Positions 8,042 through 17,168 of a stretch of DNA of 64,000 nt are shown here, piece by piece (positions within the stretch are counted from its first letter, which is position 1; every line of letters starts with the position of its first letter). Below the pieces are notes generated by a model. The model was not told where the DNA came from and did no database searches. It saw only the letters and a program-made list of their open reading frames with translations. The stretch covers positions 885,400-949,399 of the forward strand of contig NZ_JAHTMR010000001.1 in NCBI RefSeq assembly GCF_019200975.1, in the 5' to 3' direction. The DNA is from Pseudomonas sp. PD9R (GTDB lineage: Bacteria > Pseudomonadota > Gammaproteobacteria > Pseudomonadales > Pseudomonadaceae). A program made the position numbers and the translations under genes.

Positions 8042-9085
8042 TCAGCGGAACGCTGGCACTACATGTTTGATAAACAGCTCCAGAGACTTTTTCTTCTCGG
8101 CGTGCGGCAGGCTGTTGTCGCACCAGAAGCTGAACTCGTCAACGCCCAGTTCCTGGTAGTACTTGATGCGCGGAATGATTTCTTCCGGGGTACCGATCAT
8201 GGCGGTCTTGTGCAGGCTTTCCAGTTCGAACTCGGGCCGACCGGCGAATTTCTCTTCCGGGCTCGGCGCCAGGAAACCATTGACCGGTACGGCCTTGTTG
8301 CCGAACCAGGCATCGAAGGTGCGGTAGAACTTGGCAATCGCCTTGGCCCCGACTTTCCAGCCTTCAGGGTTGTCGACCGAGTGCACGTGAGTGTGACGCA
8401 ACACCATCAGTTGCGGGCGCGGCACGTCCGGGTTGTTGTCCAGCGCGGTCTGGAATTTGTTCTTCAGGTCGAGGACTTCTTCATCGCCCTTCATCAGCGG
8501 CGTGACCATGACGTTACAGCCGTTGGCCACCGCGAAATTGTGCGAATCCGGGTCACGGGCGGCAATCCACATCGGCGGGGTCGGCTGCTGGATCGGCTTT
8601 GGCACGCTGGTGGAAGTAGGGAATTTCCAGATGTCGCCGTCATGGGCGTAATCGCCTTGCCACAGGGCGCGCACCACCGGGACCATTTCGCGCAAGGCCT
8701 GGCCGCCGCTTGATGCAGGCATGCCGCCGGCCATGCGGTCGAATTCAACCTGGTAAGCACCTCGGGCCAGACCGACTTCCATGCGTCCGTTGCTGATCAC
8801 GTCCAGCAGCGCGCATTCACCGGCCACCCGCAGCGGGTGCCAGAACGGCGCAATGATGGTGCCGGCGCCCAGGTGAATGGTGGTGGTCTTGGCGGCGAGA
8901 TAGGCCAGCAGCGGCATCGGGCTTGGCGAGATGGTGTATTCCATCGAGTGGTGTTCACCGATCCACACGGTACTGAAACCGCCGGCCTCGGCCATCAGGG
9001 TCAGCTCGCACAAGTCTTCGAACAGCTGACGGTGGCTGACGCTTTCGTCCCAACGTTCCATGTGTACGAACAGGGAAAATTTCAT
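8042..9085 (-). CDS. LLM-class flavin-dependent monooxygenase
   Basis: A 347-residue bacterial-luciferase-like (PF00296) oxidoreductase. Typical segments are MKFSLFVHMERWDE, FSTVWIGEHHSMEY, TTIHLGAGTIIAPFWHP, DVISNGRMEVGLARG and MIGTPEEIIPRIKYY. Enzymes of this class use FMNH2 supplied by a separate reductase. Two RutF/HpaC-like flavin reductases occur in the same regulon (11335-11820 and 21983-22468), so a two-component system is very likely. It is not close to RutA by eye. The GntR operator at 9219 lies 134 bases upstream and is shared with the divergent chemoreceptor gene. I infer oxygenation, and possibly ring opening, of an imported heterocycle. Confidence 0.9.
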   Translation of the reverse strand: MKFSLFVHMERWDESVSHRQLFEDLCELTLMAEAGGFSTVWIGEHHSMEYTISPSPMPLLAYLAAKTTTIHLGAGTIIAPFWHPLRVAGECALLDVISNGRMEVGLARGAYQVEFDRMAGGMPASSGGQALREMVPVVRALWQGDYAHDGDIWKFPTSTSVPKPIQQPTPPMWIAARDPDSHNFAVANGCNVMVTPLMKGDEEVLDLKNKFQTALDNNPDVPRPQLMVLRHTHVHSVDNPEGWKVGAKAIAKFYRTFDAWFGNKAVPVNGFLAPSPEEKFAGRPEFELESLHKTAMIGTPEEIIPRIKYYQELGVDEFSFWCDNSLPHAEKKKSLELFIKHVVPAFR

Positions 9086-9217
9086 GACGCTTACCTCGGA
9101 TCTTTTGTTGTCGGCCTGTCGACTGCGGGCCTGTTGCCTGGAATGAGCGTGGGGCTCCCGGGTGTTCTCGCCAGTTTAAAGCGCGTTCCTGAGTACGGCT
9201 GTTCGGCTGATTGATTA

Positions 9218-9244
9218 TTGGTATACCATAATACGGAATATCCG
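9218..9244. promoter_or_regulatory. Predicted GntR operator (monooxygenase / chemoreceptor divergent promoter)
   Basis: Perfect palindrome TGGTATACCA at 9219-9228, then TAATA, then a second palindrome CGGAATATCCG at 9234-9244. The two palindromes start 15 bases apart. The site sits in the divergent region between the LLM monooxygenase and the chemoreceptor. TGGTATA-type half-sites are known for FCD-subfamily GntR regulators such as NanR; such a regulator is encoded at 20630-21382. Confidence 0.8.
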
Positions 9245-9298
9245 CAAAATATTTCTCTCAGACGGTCACACACTCACCTCACAAGGAAGGCGAGCTCG

Positions 9299-11245
9299 AT
9301 GAACATAAAACAAAAATTAACCCTGGCATTCGCAGTGATTGCCAGCCTGCCGGTGCTACTGGTGGCAGTCTTGATCATCCTCAATGTGCGCAACGAAGCG
9401 CGCGCGACGTTTGTCGATAGCAGCGGGCGGGAGATCCGCCAGGTCGAGAACGCCATGCAGCTGTTTTTCGAAGGCATCAGCCAAAACGTCGCCTATCTGG
9501 CTGACCACCCGCAGTTGCAGAACATTGATGCCCAGCTCAAGCGCTACCTGAGCAGTGATGCGGCGCAGGTGACGATGGGGGAACAGGATCAGCAACTGTT
9601 TCAACTGTTCGCCGGTCTGGCCAAGAGTCATGCGGCATACGCCTATCTGTCGCTGGGCACGCAAGAGGGCGGTTATGTGTTCTGGCCGGGTGATCCGAAA
9701 CTCGCGAGTTACGATCCGCGTACCCGTCCCTGGTACAAAACTGCAATGGCCCAACCAGGCAAAACCCTGCGCACCGATGCCTATTACTGGGCGGCAGACG
9801 ACGTGGTGCTGGTCAGTACCGTGCGCAGCTTCAGCAATCGCCTGGGCAACAATGGCGGTGTGGTGAACATTGACGTGTCGCTCAAGCAACTGACAGATCT
9901 GGTCAAGCAGATCAAGCTGGGCGAGAGCGGTTACCTGATGCTGATGGAAGGCAATAACACGGTGCTGGTCGACCCGCATGACCCGGCCCACAACTTCAAG
10001 AAGCTTAGCGATCTGGGCAACGGTTATCGTCAGTTGGGCGAGGCTGGCAAAGGGCTGGTCGAGGTCGAGTTGGCAGGTGTGCGCTACATGGCTTTCGTCT
10101 GGCCATCCGAGTCGTTGGGTTGGCGCTTTGTTGGCGTGGTCCCGGAAAGTGAAGTCATGGCCGGTGCCACGCGCCTGACCTGGATCATCGCGATCATTGC
10201 GCTGGTCTGCGCGGCACTGTTTGCCATGGCCGGCGCCTGGTTTGCCGGGCTGATCGTCAAGCCCATTCGTGGTGTCGCCAGTGGTCTGCAAGGCATTGCG
10301 CAGGGCGAGGGTGACCTGACCGCGCGTCTGACTGTGCGCGGCCAGGATGAAACCGCGCAACTGGCGGGCTGGTTCAACCAATTTCTTGAGGCGATCCGCA
10401 CCTTGATTCAACGCATCGGTCAGGCGTCGGGGCAGATCCACAGCAGCTCTGGCAGTGCCACTGAAGTCTCGGCGGAAATGGCTGAAGTCGCCGCCCGCCA
10501 GCGTGAGGCGGTGGACATGGTCTCCACGGCGTTTCACGAAATGGTCGCCACCTCCAATGAAGTGGCGCGCTCTTGCAGTCAGGCCGCCGACTCGGCCGAT
10601 AACGGTCAGCGCCAGGCTCATACCGGGCAGCAGCAGATCGACGCGGCAGTGACCAATGTCGGACGCTTGAGTGAGGAAATCAGCCATTCCGCCGAAGCGA
10701 TGCAGCAGCTGGAGCAGGACAGCAATGACATCCAATCGATCCTGGGCACCATCCGCTCGATTGCCGAGCAGACCAACCTGCTGGCGCTGAACGCTGCCAT
10801 CGAGGCCGCACGCGCGGGTGAGCAGGGGCGTGGTTTTGCGGTGGTGGCCGATGAGGTGCGGGCGCTGGCCAAACGCACGTCGGACTCCACCAGCGAAATC
10901 GATGGCTTGCTCGGCAACCTGGCGCGACGTACCCACCAAATGGGCAAGCAAATGCATGCCAGCCTGGAGGTGTCGCAGGAGACGGTGCTGTCGATCAATG
11001 AGGCGCGGGAGAGTTTCGGCTTGATCCGTGAGTCGGTGGATGTGATCCGCGACATGAACACGCAGATCGCGACCGCGGCGGAGGAGCAGCATCAGGTGGC
11101 CGAGGATATCAATCGGCACATCAGCCAGATCCACGGGGATGCGCAGTTGGTTGCCAGCCTGGCGGATGCCACACGCCAGGATGCGAAGAACCTGACGGCG
11201 TTGTCCGAGACGTTGAAGCAGTTGGTCAGTCGATTCCGCACATGA
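9299..11245 (+). CDS. Methyl-accepting chemotaxis protein, dCache sensor
   Basis: A 648-residue chemoreceptor. TM1 is about residues 9-30, followed by a periplasmic dCache_1 domain (about 35-285, with [20 protein letters not shown]), TM2 (about 293-318), HAMP (319-372) and the methyl-accepting signalling domain with its conserved hairpin [20 protein letters not shown] (about 488-507). The start at 9299 is supported by AAGGAAGG 8 bases upstream. The gene shares the divergent GntR operator with the LLM monooxygenase, so chemotaxis toward the pathway substrate or a relative is the natural inference. dCache domains commonly bind amino acids, polyamines, purines or organic acids; the ligand is unknown. 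Confidence 0.92.
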   Translation: MNIKQKLTLAFAVIASLPVLLVAVLIILNVRNEARATFVDSSGREIRQVENAMQLFFEGISQNVAYLADHPQLQNIDAQLKRYLSSDAAQVTMGEQDQQLFQLFAGLAKSHAAYAYLSLGTQEGGYVFWPGDPKLASYDPRTRPWYKTAMAQPGKTLRTDAYYWAADDVVLVSTVRSFSNRLGNNGGVVNIDVSLKQLTDLVKQIKLGESGYLMLMEGNNTVLVDPHDPAHNFKKLSDLGNGYRQLGEAGKGLVEVELAGVRYMAFVWPSESLGWRFVGVVPESEVMAGATRLTWIIAIIALVCAALFAMAGAWFAGLIVKPIRGVASGLQGIAQGEGDLTARLTVRGQDETAQLAGWFNQFLEAIRTLIQRIGQASGQIHSSSGSATEVSAEMAEVAARQREAVDMVSTAFHEMVATSNEVARSCSQAADSADNGQRQAHTGQQQIDAAVTNVGRLSEEISHSAEAMQQLEQDSNDIQSILGTIRSIAEQTNLLALNAAIEAARAGEQGRGFAVVADEVRALAKRTSDSTSEIDGLLGNLARRTHQMGKQMHASLEVSQETVLSINEARESFGLIRESVDVIRDMNTQIATAAEEQHQVAEDINRHISQIHGDAQLVASLADATRQDAKNLTALSETLKQLVSRFRT

Positions 11246-11254
11246 GCACATGAT

Positions 11255-11325
11255 TTGTAGGAGCCAGGCTTGCCAGCGAAAGCGATCTCAAGGACATCTT
11301 CGCCGGCAAGCCTGGCTCCTACAGG
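11255..11325. repeat. REP doublet (GTAGGAGCCAGGCTTGCC type)
   Basis: TTGTAGGAGCCAGGCTTGCC and its inverted partner GGCAAGCCTGGCTCCTACAG flank a 30-base loop. It lies between convergent genes (chemoreceptor and flavin reductase) and may act as a bidirectional transcription or mRNA-end structure. Confidence 0.85.
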
Positions 11326-11334
11326 GCAGCGCGA

Positions 11335-11820
11335 TCAGGCCAGAACGGGCAGGGCACCCATCTTGCCGTGGCAATACACCAGTGGTCCGGCGTTCTGTTG
11401 GGGCACTATCAGGTTCTTCACCGCGCCGACCATGATCGCGTGGTCGCCGCCTTCATATTCACGCCACAGCTCGCATTCGATCACTGCCGTGGCATTGGCC
11501 AGGATCGGGTTACCCAATTCGCTCAAGGTCCATTCGATGCCCTGTGCCTTGTCTTTGCCCTTGCGCGCGAAGGCATAGGCTTCGCTCTGCTGACCTGCGG
11601 AAAGCAGGTGAATGGCAAAGCGTTTGTTCTTGATCAAAACCGGGTAGGAGTCGGAGCTGTAGTTGGGGCAGAACAGCACCAGGGCCGGGTCCATGGACAG
11701 TGAACTGAACGCGCTGGCGGTCAGGCCGACGATTTGCCCGTCGTCATCGAGCGTGGTGATAACGGTTACGCCGGACGGGAACGAGCCCATGACTTGTTTG
11801 TAGATGGCGGCATCGATCAT
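11335..11820 (-). CDS. Flavin reductase domain protein (FMN reductase partner), copy 1
   Basis: A 161-residue flavin-reductase-like (PF01613; RutF/HpaC/NtaB type) protein: VMGSFPSGVTVITTLDDDG, GLTASAFSSLSMDPALVLFC, FAIHLLSAGQQ, and a GGDHAIMVGAV strand near the end. It should reduce FMN with NAD(P)H and hand it to the LLM monooxygenase. Start at 11820 preceded by GAGGA. A strong paralogue is encoded at 21983-22468; both share the YKxVMxSFPSGVTxxTTLD start and an end ending GALPVLA/GPLPTLA. The GntR operator lies 50 bases upstream. Confidence 0.9.
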   Translation of the reverse strand: MIDAAIYKQVMGSFPSGVTVITTLDDDGQIVGLTASAFSSLSMDPALVLFCPNYSSDSYPVLIKNKRFAIHLLSAGQQSEAYAFARKGKDKAQGIEWTLSELGNPILANATAVIECELWREYEGGDHAIMVGAVKNLIVPQQNAGPLVYCHGKMGALPVLA

Positions 11821-11869
11821 TGGACTGTCCTCGGGAATGGAACGTGTTTTTATGAGTTTGTAGGTCTGA

Positions 11870-11885
11870 TGGTATACCGTAATAC
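11870..11885. promoter_or_regulatory. Predicted GntR operator (flavin reductase copy 1)
   Basis: TGGTATACCGTAATAC, one mismatch from the consensus TGGTATACCATAATAC, 50 bases upstream of the minus-strand flavin reductase start. Confidence 0.75.
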
Positions 11886-12040
11886 ATCGTTTGCAAGGGC
11901 TTTTTCTGCGACCCGATAAACGCACACCTTTGGTCTTGAAGTCAGCAAATACGGGGCTTTCAGCTAGGCAGAAGGTGCCGTTATGCCGCAGGATTGCGGA
12001 TCAGGTGGGCATACAAGACCGGATCAGTCTTGTGAAAATG

Positions 12041-12060
12041 TTGGAATACCATAATATGGT
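12041..12060. promoter_or_regulatory. Predicted GntR operator (NCS1 permease 2)
   Basis: TTGGAATACCATAATATGGT, containing the variant palindrome TGGAATACCA plus the invariant TAATA spacer and a second TGGT half-site, 76 to 95 bases upstream of the permease start. Confidence 0.75.
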
Positions 12061-12135
12061 TCGCATCTGAGGGGTTGCCAGAGAGCACCCCCGGTTTGGC
12101 TTCATACAAAGATAAGAACAGACAAACTCGAGTTC

Positions 12136-13548
12136 ATGCATATGTCCCAGATGTCCCGGCAAGACCCGTTGATCGAGAATCACACGGTCGACTACGTTCC
12201 CCTCGCAGAGCGCCACGGGAAGGCCCGCGATCTTTTCACCTTATGGTTCAGTACCAACATTGCGCCGCTGCCGATCGTTACCGGCGCGATGTTGGTTCAG
12301 GTGTTCCATCTCGACCTGTTCTGGGGGCTGCTGGCGATTGCGCTCGGGCACATGGTTGGCGGGTTGGTGATTGCCCTCGCGTCGGCCCAGGGCCCGCGCA
12401 TGGGAATTCCGCAAATGGTCCAGAGCCGTGGTCAGTTCGGTCGCTATGGCGCGCTGTTGATCGTGTTTTTCGCGGCGCTGATCTACGTCGGCTTTTTCAT
12501 CTCCAACATCGTTCTGGCGGGCAAGTCGATTGTCGGCATTGCGCCTTCGGTGCCGGTGCCAGCGAGCATCCTGATCGGTGCCCTTAGCGCCACCGCCATC
12601 GGGGTGATCGGTTACCGCTTTATCCATGCGCTCAATCGAATCGGTACGTGGGTCATGGGCAGTGCCTTGCTCGCCGGTTTTCTCTACATCTTTGCCCATG
12701 ACCTGCCGGCGGACTTCTTCACCCGTGGTGGGTTCAACCTGTCCGGTTGGCTGGCCACTGTGTCGTTGGGGATCATCTGGCAGATCAGTTTCTCGCCCTA
12801 CGTGTCGGACTACTCGCGCTACCTGCCGGCGGATATCGGCATTACCCGGCCGTTCTTCGCGACCTATCTGGGCGCAACCCTGGGCACGATCCTGTCATTC
12901 ACTTTCGGCGCGGTAGCCGTTTTGGCAACCCCTGAAGGCACCGAAGCCATGGCAGCGGTCAAGCAGTCCACCGGTTGGCTGGGACCGATTCTGATGGTGC
13001 TGTTTCTGCTCAATATCATCAGTCACAACGCCTTGAATCTGTATGGTGCGGTGCTGTCGATCATCACCTCGATCCAGACCTTTGCCAGTCAGTGGACGCC
13101 GAGCATCAAGGTGCGCGTGGTGTTATCGAGCGTGGTGCTGGCGGGTTGCTGCGTCGTGGCGCTGGGCGCTTCGGCCAACTTCATTTCGCAGTTCATCGGG
13201 CTGATTCTGGCACTGCTGTTGGTGCTGGTGCCGTGGGCTTCGATCAACCTGATCGATTTCTATGTGATCAAGCGTGGTCATTACGACATTGCTTCGATCT
13301 TTCGGGCGGATGGCGGGATTTATGGGCGGTTTAATCTGCATGCGATCGTGGCGTATTTCATCGGGATTCTTGTGCAGATGCCGTTTGCCAATACCTCGTT
13401 GTATGTCGGGCCTTATGCCAATCTGGTTGAGGGTGCGGACCTGTCGTGGCTGGTAGGGCTGGTGGTGACGTGTCCACTTTATTACTGCCTGGCGACGCGC
13501 GGTCAGGCTCGATTGAGCAAGGCTTCGCGGTTGGGGTATGCCGACTGA
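12136..13548 (+). CDS. NCS1-family permease, second copy
   Basis: A 470-residue twelve-helix NCS1 carrier: N-terminal VDYVPLAERHGKARD, FSTNIAPLPIVTGA in helix 1, ASAQGPRMGIPQMVQSRGQFG, and SFSPYVSDYSRYLPAD in the centre. It parallels the permease at 5598-6953 along the full length but clearly diverges, suggesting related but not identical substrates. It is preceded by a GntR operator and followed by an intrinsic terminator, so it is a single-gene unit of the regulon. The start may be at 12136 or at the internal ATG 12142; no strong ribosome-binding site decides. Confidence 0.9.
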   Translation: MHMSQMSRQDPLIENHTVDYVPLAERHGKARDLFTLWFSTNIAPLPIVTGAMLVQVFHLDLFWGLLAIALGHMVGGLVIALASAQGPRMGIPQMVQSRGQFGRYGALLIVFFAALIYVGFFISNIVLAGKSIVGIAPSVPVPASILIGALSATAIGVIGYRFIHALNRIGTWVMGSALLAGFLYIFAHDLPADFFTRGGFNLSGWLATVSLGIIWQISFSPYVSDYSRYLPADIGITRPFFATYLGATLGTILSFTFGAVAVLATPEGTEAMAAVKQSTGWLGPILMVLFLLNIISHNALNLYGAVLSIITSIQTFASQWTPSIKVRVVLSSVVLAGCCVVALGASANFISQFIGLILALLLVLVPWASINLIDFYVIKRGHYDIASIFRADGGIYGRFNLHAIVAYFIGILVQMPFANTSLYVGPYANLVEGADLSWLVGLVVTCPLYYCLATRGQARLSKASRLGYAD

Positions 13549-13573
13549 TTTGAGGCTGGCGTTGTTTGTCTGG

Positions 13574-13606
13574 AATGCCCGGCTTTTGCCGGGCATTGTT
13601 GTTTTT
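13574..13606 (+). terminator. Intrinsic terminator after NCS1 permease 2
   Basis: AATGCCCGGC-TTTT-GCCGGGCATT forms a perfect 10-bp stem with a 4-base loop, followed by GTTGTTTTT. Confidence 0.85.
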
Positions 13607-13703
13607 GAGGTAGAGCTGGGAATGTTTGCCTTGCACATACAAGCGAGCTTTCTCGCGAAGGCTTGTGTCAGGCGACGTATTTTTTGAAGGGGTACATAGG
13701 CAA

Positions 13704-14114
13704 GAAGATCAAGATCAAAAGATCGCAGCCTTCGGCAGCTCCTACATGGATTTTTGCACGGGCCCATGTAGGAGCCTGCCGAAGGCTGCGATCTTTTGAT
13801 CTTGCTGTTGCTATGCCTTGGCTTTTTCGGCAGCTCCTACATGGATTTTTGCACGGGCCCATGTAGGAGCCTGCCGAAGGCTGCGATCTTTTGATCTTGC
13901 TGTTGCTATGCCTTGGCTTTGTCGGCAGCTCCTACATGGATTTTTGCACGGGCCCATGTAGGAGCCTGCCGAAGGCTGCGATCTTTTGATCTTGCTGTTG
14001 CTATGCCTTGGCTTTGTCGGCAGCTGGTACATGGATTTTTGCACGGGCCCATGTAGGAGCCTGCCGAAGGCTGCGATCTTTTGATCTTGCCGTTGCTGTG
14101 CCTTGGCTTTTTCA
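13704..14114. repeat. Tandem array of a 95-bp REP doublet, four copies
   Basis: A 95-base unit is repeated head-to-tail; the ATGGATTTTTGCACGGGCCC block begins at 13746, 13841, 13936 and 14031, an exact period of 95. Each unit holds an inverted pair (GGCAGCTCCTACATG ... CATGTAGGAGCCTGCCGAAGGC) followed by a tail CTGCGATCTTTTGATCTTG and GTTGCTATGCCTTGGCTTT. Copies are almost identical: the last has GCTGGTAC for GCTCCTAC and CCGTTGCTGTG for CTGTTGCTATG. A partial inverted unit (AAGATCAAAAGATCGCAGCC) borders the left end. The open frames across it are repeat artefacts. Confidence 0.9.
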
Positions 14115-14162
14115 GTCACTCCACTCCCACAATGTCCGTGATCACTCACACAAATGAGGAGC

Positions 14163-14201
14163 AAAAAAAAGGGCCACCGCAACCCGACGTTGCGGCGACC
14201 C
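14163..14201 (-). terminator. Intrinsic terminator of the ABC transporter operon
   Basis: On the minus strand GGGTCGCCGCAAC-GTCGG-GTTGCGGTGGCCC forms a long stem followed directly by eight T residues, about 50 bases after the ATPase stop codon. Confidence 0.85.
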
Positions 14202-14248
14202 GAGGGTGACACTTAACGATCAGTCCACTGGAATGGGCCTCTAAAAAA

Positions 14249-15403
14249 TCAATGCGCCCCAGCAGCCTTGTTCAAATCGCTCTCCGCCCATTCGGTATAA
14301 ACACAGGCATCTGCAGTAGCCCAGCGAACCTGCACCGGATCACCCGCCTTCAGCGGCATACCGGCCGCAGACAACGCCTTGACCGTCATCGACGTCCCGC
14401 CCGAAGTCACCACGCTGCAAGTCTGGCTTTCACCCAGGAACAACACCTCCACTACCTTGGCCGAGACTTCGTTCCAGCCCGCAGCCAGCGGTTGTTCCAC
14501 GGCCTGTTGAACACTCAGGGCCACAGCCTTTTCCGGCCGTACCATCAGCAGCACATCCTGATTGGTTTGCAGGCCGGCGGTCAGGCGAATCGACAACGAC
14601 TGCCCTTCAAACGTAGCCACCGCATTGCCCTGGGCCTTCAGCTTGAGGAAATTCGAGTTACCGAGGAACGACGCGACAAAGGCATTCGGCGGGTTCTGAT
14701 ACAGGTCATAGCCACTGCCCAGGCCAACAATCTTGCCGTGGCTGAAGATCGCAATGCGCTGGGACAGGCGCATGGCTTCTTCCTGATCGTGGGTCACGTA
14801 GACAATGGTGATGCCCAGGCGCCGATGCAGTTGACGCAGTTCGTCCTGCAAATCTTCACGCAGTTTTTTGTCCAGTGCGCCGAGCGGTTCGTCCATCAGC
14901 AGAATGCGTGGCTCGTAGACCAACGCCCGTGCGATGGCAACACGCTGTTGCTGGCCGCCGGAGAGTTGCGAAGGGCGGCGATGGGCGAATTGTTCGAGTT
15001 GCACCAGTTTGAGCATCGCATCGACCCGGCGCTCGCGTTCGGCGGTAGCCAGTTTGCGAATCGCCAAGGGGAAGGCGATGTTGTCGCGCACCGACAGATG
15101 CGGGAACAGCGAGTAACGCTGGAACACCATGCCGATGTCGCGTTTGTGCGGCGGCACGTTGACCAGCGACTGACCGTTGACCAGGATCTCGCCGCTGCTC
15201 GGGGTTTCGAAGCCGGCGAGCATCGACAGGGTGGTGCTTTTTCCGGAGCCGCTGGAGCCGAGGAACGTGAGGAATTCACCGTCCTTGATGTCCAGCGAGA
15301 TGTTGTCCACGGCGGCAAAGTCGCCGTAGTACTTGTTCAGGTTGCGCAGGCTTACCAGTGGTTGGTCATTTTGCTGCGCGGAATCTTTGATCACTGCACT
15401 CAT
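14249..15403 (-). CDS. ABC transporter ATP-binding protein, polyamine (PotA) type
   Basis: A 384-residue importer ATPase. Walker A is GSSGSGKS (residues 49-56), the signature LSGGQQQR begins at 146, Walker B ILLMDEP ends at 172, and a switch histidine follows in YVTHDQEEA. The C-terminal third (about 290-375) is a TOBE domain, as in PotA/FbpC/PotG-like ATPases. It is the last gene of a four-gene operon: binding protein, permease, permease, ATPase. It energises uptake of a small, probably cationic or nitrogenous solute; the GntR operator upstream of the operon links it to the catabolic regulon. Confidence 0.92.
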   Translation of the reverse strand: MSAVIKDSAQQNDQPLVSLRNLNKYYGDFAAVDNISLDIKDGEFLTFLGSSGSGKSTTLSMLAGFETPSSGEILVNGQSLVNVPPHKRDIGMVFQRYSLFPHLSVRDNIAFPLAIRKLATAERERRVDAMLKLVQLEQFAHRRPSQLSGGQQQRVAIARALVYEPRILLMDEPLGALDKKLREDLQDELRQLHRRLGITIVYVTHDQEEAMRLSQRIAIFSHGKIVGLGSGYDLYQNPPNAFVASFLGNSNFLKLKAQGNAVATFEGQSLSIRLTAGLQTNQDVLLMVRPEKAVALSVQQAVEQPLAAGWNEVSAKVVEVLFLGESQTCSVVTSGGTSMTVKALSAAGMPLKAGDPVQVRWATADACVYTEWAESDLNKAAGAH

Positions 15404-15419
15404 GTCGTACTCCTGGCGC

Positions 15420-16229
15420 TCAAGCGCTGATTTCGTTGCGCCGGCGCAGCGCGGCGGCGATCACCATGACCAATACCGAGAGGCCGATCAGCAGCGTCGA
15501 AGCGACGGCGATCACAGGCGTCAGGTCCTGGCGCAGGGTGGTCCACATTTTCACGGGAAGGGTTTGCAGGGTCGGGCTGGCCATCATCACGCTCAGTACC
15601 ACCTCATCCCACGAGACAAGGAAAGCGAAGAGGGCGCCGGCCACCATGCCCGGACGAATCGCTGGAAAAGTCACCTTGAACACCGCCTGCAGGCGCGAGG
15701 CCCCGCAGATCACCGCCGCATCCTCAATCGACTGGTCGAACAGCTTCAGTGAGTTGATGATCGAGATGATGGTGAATGGCAGCGCAACGATGACGTGGCT
15801 GACCACGAACGCGAACATCGTCCCGGTGTAGCCCAGTTTGAGAAACAGCGCGTACACCGCTACGGCAATGATCACCAGCGGCACGATCATCGGCAGGGTG
15901 AACAGGCCGTAGAGCATCTCCCGGCCGGGAAAGCGGCCACGTACCAGGGCGAAAGCAGTCGGCAGGCCCAGCGCCACGGCGAAGAACGTGGTCAGCACCG
16001 CGACCTTGAGGCTGGCCATGGCCGCGTTCATCCAGTCGGCGTTGGAGAAAAACTGCACGTACCATTTCAGCGTCCAGCCCGGTGGCGGGAACACCAGCCA
16101 TTGCGACGATCCGAACGACAGCAGCACGATGAACACAATCGGCAGCAGCAGAAACAGCCCGATCAATCCGGTGGTTGTGTAAAGGCCAAAGCGCATCCGG
16201 CGGCTCATGGCATTGGGGGTCAGGAGCAT
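15420..16229 (-). CDS. ABC transporter permease, PotC type
   Basis: A 269-residue inner-membrane permease with six predicted helices. The cytoplasmic EAA-type loop reads EDAAVICGASRLQAVFKVTFPAIRPG (about 173-198), which docks the ATPase. The last periplasmic segment and the short basic C-terminus (ALRRRNEISA) are typical of PotC/PotI homologues. It sits 16 bases before the ATPase gene and 6 bases after the first permease gene, so one transcript is certain. Confidence 0.9.
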   Translation of the reverse strand: MLLTPNAMSRRMRFGLYTTTGLIGLFLLLPIVFIVLLSFGSSQWLVFPPPGWTLKWYVQFFSNADWMNAAMASLKVAVLTTFFAVALGLPTAFALVRGRFPGREMLYGLFTLPMIVPLVIIAVAVYALFLKLGYTGTMFAFVVSHVIVALPFTIISIINSLKLFDQSIEDAAVICGASRLQAVFKVTFPAIRPGMVAGALFAFLVSWDEVVLSVMMASPTLQTLPVKMWTTLRQDLTPVIAVASTLLIGLSVLVMVIAAALRRRNEISA

Positions 16230-16235
16230 GACGGC

Positions 16236-17168
16236 TTACCTCGCGTTGCTGGCGCCAACCGGGGATTCCGGCTGAAGCTTCAGGTAGAAGTAGAACAGCA
16301 CCAGCGTAATCACGATCAGCAACGCGGCACCGGCGCTGGCCAGGCCCCAGTTGAGGAACGACTGCACCTGCTGAATGATGAATTCGGGCAGCATCATGTT
16401 CTGCGCGCCGCCCAGCAGGGCCGGGGTGACGTAGTAACCGAGGGACATCACGAACACCATCAAGCCACCGGAAAACAGCCCCGGCCGGCACAGCGGCAGG
16501 AACACCCGGAAGAAGTTAGTCCACGGGCTGGCACCGCAGATCGAACCGGCCTGCAGGATCATCGGGTCGATCGCCTGCATGGTCGCCTGCAACGGCAGCA
16601 CAATGAACGGGATCATGATGTAGCTCATGCCGATCACCACGCCGGTCAGGTTGTGCACCATCTCCAGCGGTTGATCGATGATGCCCATCGCCATCAGTGC
16701 CTTGTTGATCACCCCCGAGGCTTGCAGCAGCACCAGCCATGAATAAGTGCGCGCCAGGAGGCTGGTCCACATCGACAACAGCACGATGCTGAGAATCCAG
16801 CGACCCCAGCCACGCGGCACCAGGGTGATCGCCCAAGCCAATGGAAAGCCCAGTAGCAGGCTGAATATCGTCACCAGGCCCGCCACTGAAAAGGTGTTAA
16901 GCAAGACACGTGCATACGCCGAGTTGGCGAACAACTGCTCGTAGTTGCCCAGGCCCGGCACGGGTTCAAGCACGCCGCGCAACAGCAGGCCAATCAACGG
17001 CGCCAGAAAGAACAGGCCGAGGAACAACAGGGCGGGGATCAGGTTGCTCGATCCGCGCCAGCGTTGCGCCAGGGTCGGTGATTGGGTCATCGCAGCCGCC
17101 TTGCCGGCAGCGCCAGTGGCGCCCCCGACTGGCGTGGATGGGCGAGACGCGGTTGCCATCATTTTCAT
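16236..17168 (-). CDS. ABC transporter permease, PotB type
   Basis: A 310-residue permease with a roughly 40-residue cytosolic N-terminal extension, then six helices starting at NLIPALLFLGLFFLAP. Its EAA loop contains QAGSICGASPWTNFFRVFLPLCRPG. The start at 17168 (MKMMATAS) overlaps the binding-protein stop codon by ATGA, implying translational coupling; the internal ATG at 17159 is an alternative. It pairs with the PotC-like permease to form the membrane channel. Confidence 0.9.
   Translation of the reverse strand: MKMMATASRPSTPVGGATGAAGKAAAMTQSPTLAQRWRGSSNLIPALLFLGLFFLAPLIGLLLRGVLEPVPGLGNYEQLFANSAYARVLLNTFSVAGLVTIFSLLLGFPLAWAITLVPRGWGRWILSIVLLSMWTSLLARTYSWLVLLQASGVINKALMAMGIIDQPLEMVHNLTGVVIGMSYIMIPFIVLPLQATMQAIDPMILQAGSICGASPWTNFFRVFLPLCRPGLFSGGLMVFVMSLGYYVTPALLGGAQNMMLPEFIIQQVQSFLNWGLASAGAALLIVITLVLFYFYLKLQPESPVGASNAR

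Noticed and set aside
7859..8713. 284-codon plus-strand frame opposite the LLM monooxygenase
   Set aside because: Antisense shadow: the monooxygenase frame on the other strand has clear family motifs and a regulated promoter.
9356..11251. 631-codon minus-strand frame opposite the chemoreceptor
   Set aside because: A result of GC-rich codon use in the chemoreceptor gene; histidine- and arginine-rich nonsense composition and no family likeness.
13704..14114. CRISPR array
   Set aside because: The regular 95-base period might suggest one, but units are identical throughout, with no variable spacers, and contain REP palindromes; no cas genes are present.
13811..14212. 133-codon minus-strand open frame with repeated peptides
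   Set aside because: It lies entirely in the 95-bp REP array; the repeated peptide is the translation of the DNA repeat, with no ribosome-binding site.
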